DNA of 46,860 bases from an uncultured Anaerolineae bacterium. Its GTDB lineage: Bacteria; Chloroflexota; Anaerolineae; Promineifilales; Promineifilaceae. A program made the position numbers and the translations under genes. The stretch is from positions 1 through 46,860 of the forward strand of contig CAJQMR010000044.1 in NCBI GenBank assembly GCA_905479495.1, in the 5' to 3' direction. Positions 41,031-46,860 of this stretch are shown here, one piece after another. The notes under the pieces are model-generated. The model saw nothing but the letters and a program-made list of their open reading frames with translations, was not told the origin of the DNA and ran no database searches. The stretch's first letter is position 1, and every line of letters starts with the position of its first letter.

Positions 41031-42471
41031 CATTCACCGTACGGGCAATAGCCCACTCATAAAGCTGTTCATACCCGCTGGCGGAACGCTGCCAGGAATA
41101 GTCGGCCAGCATTCCGTTTTGCTGAATGGTTTGCCAGCGGGGTTTATCGACGTTGTAGACGTAGATGGCGCGTTGGAGCGCGTGCCAAAAAGCGTCAGCG
41201 TTGTAATCGTCAAAGCGGAAACCGGTTTCACCATCCTGTACGGTGTCTACCAGGCCGCCGGTGGAACGCACTACCGGCACGCTGCCGTAGCGCATGGCGA
41301 TGAGCTGCCCCAAACCGCACGGCTCAAACAGCGAGGGCATGATAAACATGTCGCTGCCCGCGTAGATGAGCGGGGCAAAATTGGCGTCGTAGCTCAGATA
41401 GGCGGTCATTTTTTCGGGATGATAGGCGGCCAGTCGGGCAAACATTTCTTCATAGCCCGGATCACCTGTGCCCAGCACAATGAACTGAGCTTCCCCGGAG
41501 TAGCCATTCATCAGCAGATGGATGACGTGGCCGGTGATGTCTAGCCCTTTTTGCCAATCCAGTCGGGAAACCATGGCTACCAACGGGATGTTGTCGCGCT
41601 GGGGTAGGTTGGCGCGGGATTGCAGGGCGTGGCGATTGTGTAACCGTTTTTCTGGATGGTCTACATCATAATGGCTGGCTAAACGGCCGTCTTCTGCTGG
41701 ATCCCACTCTTCATAATCCAACCCGTTCAAAATGCCGTGTACATCAAAATGACGATGGCGCAGCAGGCCATCCAGCCCGGCTCCGCCTGAGGGTGTCATA
41801 ATTTCCTGGGCGTAGGTTGGGCTGACGGTGTTGACCATTGTGGCATGGTAGATGCCTCGGGCCATAAAGTTGACTTCGTCATACCCTTCTTCAGCCAGGG
41901 AATGCGTTTGCAGACCCATGTAGTCAAAAATGCGCCAATGTGTTTTTCCCTGGTGTGCCAGATTGTGAATGGTAAAAATGGTCGCAATACCACGAAACTG
42001 TTCATAGCCTTGTCCAGCGGTTGCCAGCCAGGTCAATGCCGGGGCCGTGTGCCAGTCGTGGGCATGGACAATATCTGGCTTCCAGGCCAGGGCGTTGGTC
42101 AGTTCCAGGGCGGCACGGCTGAAAAAGGCAAAGCGGTAAGCATCGTCGCCGTAGCCATACAAACTTGGGCGGTTAAACAGATTGCCTTCTGCAATGAAGT
42201 AAATAGGCACCTGGCTGTTGGGCAACGTTCCCTGGAAAACACCAGCTGGCAGCATCCCTTCGCCTGTAGGTACGCTCAAGGTCCCCGGCATAGATGATAC
42301 ACCAGGATAACCCGCCTCGATTTTTTGGTAAGCGGGCATCACCACGCGCACGTCATGGCCCATTTCATGTAGTGCTTTGGGCAGCGAACCACCCACATCG
42401 CCCAAGCCCCCGGTTTTGGCAAAGGGTGCCACTTCGGCGCTCAAAAACAGAATCTTTAATTTATCAGACAT
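41026..42471 (-). CDS. glgA: Glycogen (starch) synthase, ADP-glucose type
   Basis: 481 residues, GT5 family. KTGGLGDVGGSLPKALHEMGHDV (ADP-glucose-binding Lys in KTGGL), HAHDWHTAP, the C-terminal domain MVSRLDWQKGLDI, and PSLFEPCGLGQLIAMRYGSVPVVRSTGGLVDTV are all present. It extends alpha-1,4-glucan from ADP-glucose. With malQ downstream it forms a small glycogen unit; branching and pyrophosphorylase genes are not in the window. Confidence 0.96.
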   Translation of the reverse strand: MSDKLKILFLSAEVAPFAKTGGLGDVGGSLPKALHEMGHDVRVVMPAYQKIEAGYPGVSSMPGTLSVPTGEGMLPAGVFQGTLPNSQVPIYFIAEGNLFNRPSLYGYGDDAYRFAFFSRAALELTNALAWKPDIVHAHDWHTAPALTWLATAGQGYEQFRGIATIFTIHNLAHQGKTHWRIFDYMGLQTHSLAEEGYDEVNFMARGIYHATMVNTVSPTYAQEIMTPSGGAGLDGLLRHRHFDVHGILNGLDYEEWDPAEDGRLASHYDVDHPEKRLHNRHALQSRANLPQRDNIPLVAMVSRLDWQKGLDITGHVIHLLMNGYSGEAQFIVLGTGDPGYEEMFARLAAYHPEKMTAYLSYDANFAPLIYAGSDMFIMPSLFEPCGLGQLIAMRYGSVPVVRSTGGLVDTVQDGETGFRFDDYNADAFWHALQRAIYVYNVDKPRWQTIQQNGMLADYSWQRSASGYEQLYEWAIARTVNG

Positions 42472-42709
42472 CGAACGGCCTTTGTTTTGTTTTCAGCAAT
42501 AGTTTGAACTGCTATTTTCCCTGTTTTTAGACTTTAGGCCAATCTAGAAGAACTGGATTTTAAACGGTCTTGGTTTTCTGCATTGGCTTGGAGCGTTTTT
42601 GGCGGGTTGGTGGGATTATTGATTTTCGAAAAATCGCACTTCAGCTGGTTTGCCGATTTTGGTGTGGTGTTGACGGTGATGTACAATAACAACAAATGAG
42701 GAGAGATGC

Positions 42710-43471
42710 ATGTCGGCTCGAAAGATGATTCCGTTTTTGCTGCTAAATATTGTGGTTTCCACGGTGGTGGTTCTTGCCATTTTGTATTGGTGGGATAATC
42801 GGGATGATGGCTCGGAAACGGCCGTTTCCGTTCTTACTACCATCACGCCAGGCGCTTTGCAAAATACGGCCGTGCCCCAACCAGAAATTGCCCCCACGAA
42901 TACCGCCGAGCCAGACGAGGGTCCGCCGGTGCATACTGTTCGGGCCGGGGATACGCTAGGCACCATTAGTCAGCTGTATGGCGTAACAGTGGAAGACATT
43001 GTCGCTGAAAATGGATTGCCCAATGAAAATATCATTTCGGTTGGGCAGCAGCTTGTTATTCCCATCGGGGGAACGTCAACGCCCGTGCCACAGGCAACGG
43101 CCGTTCCTGAAGAAGCCGTCTTGCCCACGCCGATTGCTACCCAACCAGTGGGGGCAGGGGAAGCGGTGGTGGAAATTACGGCCGTTATCGGTCCAGACCA
43201 GCTAGACGATGAAGCTGTCCTCCTTACCAACGGTGGTGATGCGCCCATTGCCCTGCAAAACTGGACCCTTCTAGATGAAGATGGCCACGAATACCAGTTT
43301 GGTCAGGTGACGCTTTTTGCCGGGTCCGATTTACAGCTAAACAGTGCCAATGGAATCAACGGCCCCACCGCCCTGTTTTGGGGCCTCAGTGAAGCCATTT
43401 GGACGTCGGGTGAAACCGTCACGTTGCAAGATAGCACCGGGACCACCCGCGCCACATTTACGGTGCCATAG
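42710..43471 (+). CDS. Membrane-anchored LysM and lamin-tail-domain protein
   Basis: 253 residues. One N-terminal transmembrane helix (PFLLLNIVVSTVVVLAILYWW), a Thr/Pro linker, then a LysM domain (HTVRAGDTLGTISQLYGVTVEDIVAENGL, ending QQLVIPI) that binds glycan chains of peptidoglycan. After a second linker comes a lamin-tail (LTD) beta-sandwich (VVEITAVIGPDQLDDEAVLLTNGGDAPIALQNWTLLDEDGHEYQFG). Role: wall-associated anchoring or scaffolding. ATG behind GAGGAGAG. The next gene starts three bases on, so the two are one operon. The 238-base gap upstream shows no further gene. Confidence 0.85.
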   Translation: MSARKMIPFLLLNIVVSTVVVLAILYWWDNRDDGSETAVSVLTTITPGALQNTAVPQPEIAPTNTAEPDEGPPVHTVRAGDTLGTISQLYGVTVEDIVAENGLPNENIISVGQQLVIPIGGTSTPVPQATAVPEEAVLPTPIATQPVGAGEAVVEITAVIGPDQLDDEAVLLTNGGDAPIALQNWTLLDEDGHEYQFGQVTLFAGSDLQLNSANGINGPTALFWGLSEAIWTSGETVTLQDSTGTTRATFTVP

Positions 43472-43473
43472 CC

Positions 43474-43698
43474 ATGCGCGGATTAATTGATCGAAAGGGA
43501 GAGCAGTTTGCTTACCTGCAAGGGGATACCTTGTTCACGCTGGATGGAGAAGCAACTGGTCATCTTCGCGGCAGCTTCATTGAAGATTTAGCCGGAAATC
43601 GCGTTTGGCGTGTGGTGGGTGATGCCGTTTACTCATTAGATGGCAATGAAACCATTGGCTTTTTTGGCGTGGAGCGTGACGACCGGTACGATCCATAA
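43474..43698 (+). CDS. Small beta-repeat protein (4-fold beta-flower-like)
   Basis: 74 residues built of short repeats with the pattern (Y/F)xLDGxxxGxxxG: LFTLDGEATGHLRG, LAGNRVWRVVGDAVYSLDGNETIGFFG. This resembles the 4-fold beta-flower domain (recalled, not searched). No signal peptide. Located three bases after the LysM gene and so cotranscribed with it. Function unknown; possibly a cytoplasmic partner. Confidence 0.6.
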   Translation: MRGLIDRKGEQFAYLQGDTLFTLDGEATGHLRGSFIEDLAGNRVWRVVGDAVYSLDGNETIGFFGVERDDRYDP

Positions 43699-43710
43699 TT
43701 GTCAACAACC

Positions 43711-43772
43711 AGGACTGGCAGTCCTGAAATCCAACAAATCAACTAGAAGAGTGGTGTAGGACTGCCAGTCCT
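43711..43772. repeat. AGGACTGSCAGTCCT palindrome pair (family C, second copy)
   Basis: AGGACTGGCAGTCCT (43711-43725) and AGGACTGCCAGTCCT (43758-43772), the same pair and order as at 34657-34720, here between the beta-repeat gene and nfo. Confidence 0.75.
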
Positions 43773-43795
43773 ACGACAAAATAGTGAGGTAATTT

Positions 43796-44668
43796 ATGCG
43801 ATTAGGCGCACATATGAGCGCGGCTGGCGGTTTATTTAAAGCGTTTGCCCGCGGTGACGAAGCAGGTTGCGAATCAATGCTGGTGTTTACCAAAAGCAAC
43901 CGGCAATGGAAAGCCAAACCAATCGTTGATAAAGATGTAGAGAAATACCGTAAGGCAGCTGCCGAATATGATCACATTCACCCCGTGGCGGTTCACGCCA
44001 GTTACCTGATCAACATCGCTTCCCCAAAGGACGATCTTTGGGAAAAGTCGTACCAGGCGCTCAAGGATGAGGTGGAACGGGCCGCTGCTTTTGATATTCC
44101 GCTGCTCACCTTTCATCCCGGATCGTTTGTCAGTAGCGATGAGCAGTCGGGCATGGCGCGCATTGCCCGTGGTTTGAAGCGGTTGCTGGAAGAAACGGCC
44201 GAATCCTGCCCCAATGTTACTGTCTGCGTCGAAACCATGGCTGGGCAAGGTACCAACATTGGCAGCAGCTTTGAGCAGCTGGCCACTATTTTGTCCCAAG
44301 TAGGCGAAAATGAACGGTTGGGGGTCTGCTTCGACACCTGCCATGTCTTTGCCGCCGGCTACGATATTCGCACCCCGGAAACCTATGCGGAAACGATGGC
44401 AGCTTTTGATGAGACAGTTGGTCTGGATAAGATCAAATGTTTCCATTTAAACGATAGCAAACACGAGCTTGGTTCCAACAAAGATCGCCACGAGCACATT
44501 GGCGAGGGCTTCATTGGCAAATCCGGCTTTGCCAACTTTGTGAATGATTCCCGCTGGGCCAATCATCCCGCTCATTTGGAAACACCCAAAACGGAAGAAG
44601 ATGAAGATGGCAACGAAATTGAGATGGACCCGGTGAATCTAAAAACGCTGCGTGATCTAATTGAGTAG
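43796..44668 (+). CDS. nfo: Endonuclease IV (AP endonuclease)
   Basis: 290 residues. All expected metal-site segments are present: VHASYLINIA, LLTFHPGSF, VCVETMAGQGTNIGSSFEQLA, VCFDTCHVFAAGYD, CFHLNDSKHELGSNKDRHEHIGEGFIG and HLETPK. It cuts DNA at abasic sites in base-excision repair. ATG behind GTGAGG. Two bases separate it from the M19-like gene, so the pair is coupled. A short acidic insertion (TEEDEDGNEIEMD) near the C-terminus is a local extra. Confidence 0.96.
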   Translation: MRLGAHMSAAGGLFKAFARGDEAGCESMLVFTKSNRQWKAKPIVDKDVEKYRKAAAEYDHIHPVAVHASYLINIASPKDDLWEKSYQALKDEVERAAAFDIPLLTFHPGSFVSSDEQSGMARIARGLKRLLEETAESCPNVTVCVETMAGQGTNIGSSFEQLATILSQVGENERLGVCFDTCHVFAAGYDIRTPETYAETMAAFDETVGLDKIKCFHLNDSKHELGSNKDRHEHIGEGFIGKSGFANFVNDSRWANHPAHLETPKTEEDEDGNEIEMDPVNLKTLRDLIE

Positions 44669-44670
44669 CC

Positions 44671-45726
44671 ATGTTTATTGTTGATGGCTATTTGAATTTG
44701 GCTTATGATGCGGTGGTAAACGGCCGTAACCACCACCAATCCCTCCAACAACTGCGCGACCACGAAAAAGGTCGCCATCCAGCAGGCGTTGCCACCCTGA
44801 CGCTGCCCGCCCTTAAAGAAGCTGGCATAGGTCTGGTTTTTGGCACGATCTTTGCCCCTCCTGCCGAGCGGCGCACCGCCGAAACCGGCTACCATACCCA
44901 GGTACAGGCTGAACGAATGGCTACCGCCCAGCTCGATTATTACCATCGCCTGGTAGATGAAGACGAGACCATTCGCCTGGTGGGGAATCAGGCAGAATTG
45001 GCTGCCGTGGTGGCTAGTTTTATGGATGGGGAACGGCCGTTCCTCGGCATCATTCCCTTGCTAAAAGGTGCAGACCCTATTCGTGAACCGGAAGAATTGG
45101 AACGATGGGTGGCGCGCGGCCTGCGCATTGTTGGCCTGGCCTGGGATGACACCGTTTACGCTTCTGGTTTTCGACGTGGTAGCAGCTTTGGTCTTACCAA
45201 GGCAGGTCATCAATTACTGGAAATCATGGCCGATTTTGGCCTCATTGCTGACATTAGCCATTTGAGCGAGAAAGCTTCCTTAGAACTGCTGGATAGCTAT
45301 CCTGGCGCGATCATTGCTGCCCAGAGCAACGTCCGTGCGCTTGTTCCCGACAGTCAACGCCACTTGAGTGATACCCAAATTCAACTCATCGGGGAGCGAT
45401 CCGGGATGATCGGTATCTCGCCTTATAATCCGCTGCTGCAGCGAGGCCGACGGCATGGCGATCCCAACCATTTCCTCACAATTGATCATGTGGTGGCCCA
45501 CATCGACCACGTTTGTCAGGTGTTGGGCGATGCGGCGCATGTCGGCTTGGGAACTGGCCTGGGCGGTTCGTTTGGCGCGGCTGATTTGCCGACGGGTCTT
45601 GATTCGGTAAGTGATTTGGGGGCAATTGGTAAGGGCTTGCAGGAGCGGGGATACGAAGAAGCAGAGGTAACGGCCGTATTGAAAACAAATTGGCTTCATC
45701 TGCTGCAACATGCCTTGCCAGAATAA
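44671..45726 (+). CDS. Peptidase M19 (membrane dipeptidase)-fold protein lacking metal ligands
   Basis: 351 residues, full length with an intact frame. The M19 outline is clear but the metal-binding residues are not: family DGHxDL reads DGYLNL; the bridging Glu position (LLxEG) reads LLKGAD; SHSN reads AQSN; and the substrate Asp region DFDG reads GLGG (HVGLGTGLGGSFG). Only the His of ADISHLSEKA is kept. M19 enzymes hydrolyse dipeptides with two zinc ions, so this protein is predicted to be inactive as a dipeptidase. It is coupled to nfo (two-base gap), perhaps a binding or regulatory protein. Confidence 0.8.
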   Translation: MFIVDGYLNLAYDAVVNGRNHHQSLQQLRDHEKGRHPAGVATLTLPALKEAGIGLVFGTIFAPPAERRTAETGYHTQVQAERMATAQLDYYHRLVDEDETIRLVGNQAELAAVVASFMDGERPFLGIIPLLKGADPIREPEELERWVARGLRIVGLAWDDTVYASGFRRGSSFGLTKAGHQLLEIMADFGLIADISHLSEKASLELLDSYPGAIIAAQSNVRALVPDSQRHLSDTQIQLIGERSGMIGISPYNPLLQRGRRHGDPNHFLTIDHVVAHIDHVCQVLGDAAHVGLGTGLGGSFGAADLPTGLDSVSDLGAIGKGLQERGYEEAEVTAVLKTNWLHLLQHALPE

Positions 45727-45730
45727 AGAA

Positions 45731-45762
45731 AAGGCCCGCCCTTAAATAGGACGAGCCTTCTA
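45731..45762 (-). terminator. Terminator-like hairpin between convergent genes
   Basis: AAGGCTCGTCC and GGGCGGGCCTT (minus strand, two mismatches) followed by TTTTCTTTATT. It may end the minus-strand gene at 45930; a further GGGCG / CGCCC repeat lies at about 45779-45806. Confidence 0.5.
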
Positions 45763-45929
45763 TCAGGAGAATCAAATGGGCGAGGAAACCCCACGAAACC
45801 CCGCCCAATCTCCCAATAAAAATTGCCGGAATAGTTTAATAATTCAGGCAAAAAGTATTGAGAGGAGGAAGTGCTTAGTAGTATATCATGGAGTCCATTC
45901 AGTGTCAATAAAGTGACATTATGGTGTCA

Positions 45930-46478
45930 TTAACTTGTTTGCCAATAGCCTAATTTGTTCAAAGTGGAGTAGAGTGGCTCAGGATCGGCCATGCGCATGG
46001 CCCCAAACCACCAGGTTCCTTCACTGCCTCTAAAGAAATAATCATGACCGGCATGACGCCCTTCAATGGGAATCAACATTTGTGTAGGATGCCCTACGCG
46101 AAAGCTGGCCCGGTAAATCACTGGATTGTTGTAATATAGCTCCAGCAAAATGCCATCATCCTCATAATAAGTGAGCGTATCTTCACCAAACCCCAGGTTA
46201 ATGAGATTTGTGTTGCTAAACCGATGGAGCGATTCGTGAACGGCCGTTGCCATTTCATCAAAATCCTCATGCCCAGGCTGTAGAACAATCTGCTCGCCAT
46301 GATCCCAAATCACAATGCGATCTGGTGTGGCATCAACATTTCTGGAAGCAAACCACAGCCAATCTTGGGTGTTAAGCGCATTAATCGCGTAAATAATCAC
46401 CACAATAGCCAGCGCAAAAAAGATAAACGGCTCTACGATACGAATTTGTCTGGGATGCTTTAATTCAGTCATATTCAA
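45930..46478 (-). CDS. Uncharacterised single-pass membrane protein
   Basis: 182 residues; family not recognised. Short cytoplasmic N-terminus, one transmembrane helix (PFIFFALAIVVIIYAINAL) and an extracytoplasmic domain of about 130 residues (TPDRIVIWDHGEQIVLQPGHEDFDEMATAVHESLHRF, then YYEDDGILLELYYNNPV and GTWWFGAMRMADPEPLYSTLNKLG). The alternating strands suggest a cystatin- or PepSY-like alpha/beta sheet, but this is a guess. Monocistronic. Confidence 0.6.
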   Translation of the reverse strand: MNMTELKHPRQIRIVEPFIFFALAIVVIIYAINALNTQDWLWFASRNVDATPDRIVIWDHGEQIVLQPGHEDFDEMATAVHESLHRFSNTNLINLGFGEDTLTYYEDDGILLELYYNNPVIYRASFRVGHPTQMLIPIEGRHAGHDYFFRGSEGTWWFGAMRMADPEPLYSTLNKLGYWQTS

Positions 46479-46487
46479 GTCTCAACT

Positions 46488-46571
46488 TTTGTTCCGATTT
46501 GCAAAAAGAAGGCATGGTATGTTAACAATCTTGGGCTAACGCACCATGCCTATTGGGTCAATCGGAACAAA
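46488..46571. repeat. Nested inverted repeat (MITE-like)
   Basis: TTTGTTCCGATT (46488-46499) pairs perfectly with AATCGGAACAAA (46560-46571), and inside AGGCATGGT pairs with ACCATGCCT. About 84 bases with no gene. Another hairpin, TGTCACC / GGTGACA, follows near 46588-46606, just after the permease stop codon. Confidence 0.65.
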
Positions 46572-46610
46572 TAATCGGAGGTGATTGTCACCCGCCAGGT
46601 GACACTTGCC

Positions 46611-46860
46611 TTAGAGTTTAAGTCTGGGGTCAAGGGCATCACGCAAGCCATCCCCCAGATAATTAACCGCCAACACCGTGACAAAAATCATCAGCCCCGG
46701 ATACAACGCCTTCCACGGGGCCGTGAACATGTCCTTCTGCACATCCTGCAACATGTTGCCCCACGTCGCCACCGGCTGCTGAATGCCAAACCCCAAAAAG
46801 CTCAAGGCAGATTCCACCAGAATCACACTCCCCAAACCCAACGTCGCATTCACAATAATC
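46611..46860 (-). CDS. Oligo/dipeptide ABC transporter permease (OppC/DppC), partial
   Basis: C-terminal part only; the 5' end lies beyond the window. The last 80 residues match the BPD permease C-terminus: NATLGLGSVILVESALSFLGFGIQQPVATWGNMLQDVQ, PWKALYPGLMIFVTVLAVNYLGDGLRDALDPRLKL. The apparent GTG start at 46853 is an internal Val, since the frame stays open (Ile-Ile-Val) to the window edge. It forms the channel of a peptide or related importer. Confidence 0.93.
   Translation of the reverse strand, partial: IIVNATLGLGSVILVESALSFLGFGIQQPVATWGNMLQDVQKDMFTAPWKALYPGLMIFVTVLAVNYLGDGLRDALDPRLKL

Noticed and set aside
42710..43698. LysM/LTD gene and beta-repeat gene as a toxin-immunity pair
   Set aside because: No toxin domain, secretion marker or immunity-like family is seen; cotranscription alone does not support it.
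4431..46606. Spaced inverted repeats as a possible CRISPR array
   Set aside because: Units are palindromic pairs at many separate gene ends; there is no run of equal repeats with unique spacers and no cas gene.

Overview
The window looks like a chromosomal segment of an uncultured or poorly studied Chloroflexota bacterium, probably Anaerolineae-like. I infer this from gene content: a LivFGHM-type transporter mixed with acyl-CoA ligases, a TIGR03617-like LLM oxidoreductase, LysW-like zinc ribbons, T/P-rich lipoproteins, and secreted proteins ending in a hydrophobic-LP-x-basic tail. GC content is about half and coding density is high. No phage, plasmid, CRISPR or rRNA genes are visible. There is one tRNA, Arg(CCG).

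Layout. 0.1-1.8 kb (minus): a VCBS/FG-GAP surface protein, then an ECF sigma/anti-sigma pair. 2.1-5.7 kb: a secreted PGRP-type amidase and a geranylgeranyl-reductase-like flavoprotein. 5.9-15.9 kb: a branched-chain-type ABC importer (livG, livH, livM, binding protein, livF) interleaved with a long-chain acyl-CoA ligase, a PaaK-like ligase and a BKACE (DUF849) enzyme; a four-helix-bundle (S23/IVP) cassette sits between livH and livM. 16-17.3 kb: a hicAB module and two small unknown genes. 17.4-19 kb: the carboxyltransferase subunit of an acyl-CoA carboxylase; its biotin carboxylase/BCCP partner is at 28.4-30.3 kb. Between them are secreted proteins and lipoproteins, a nucleotidyltransferase, an LLM oxidoreductase, an acyl-CoA dehydrogenase and a kinase-fold protein. 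30.5-35.5 kb: an atypical response regulator, two tandem LysW-like zinc ribbons, a YitT transporter, and a degenerate ATPase next to an MscS channel. 35.6-37.5 kb: an unknown gene with an SOS-like operator, a TMEM175 fragment next to tRNA-Arg, and a cytochrome c lipoprotein. 37.7-46.9 kb: a PfpI protein, a PPTase-fold protein, malQ and glgA, a LysM/LTD protein with a beta-repeat protein, nfo, an M19-fold protein, an unknown membrane protein and the end of an OppC-type permease.

The metabolic theme of 6-30 kb is uptake, CoA activation and beta-oxidation/carboxylation of carboxylic acids (branched-chain or fatty acids). The binding-protein cassette feeds ligases, an acyl-CoA dehydrogenase and a two-subunit MCC/GCC-like carboxylase.

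The most striking signal is not a gene. The palindrome ACGGCCGT occurs about 80 times, against an expectation below one, in genes and between them, and it writes TAV, (N/D)GR or RP into almost every protein. It resembles cyanobacterial HIP1. Further themes are families of palindromic intergenic repeats that supply or abut stop codons, and an unusual number of intact proteins whose catalytic residues are replaced (M19 dipeptidase, APH-like kinase, PPTase, response regulator, ATPase).
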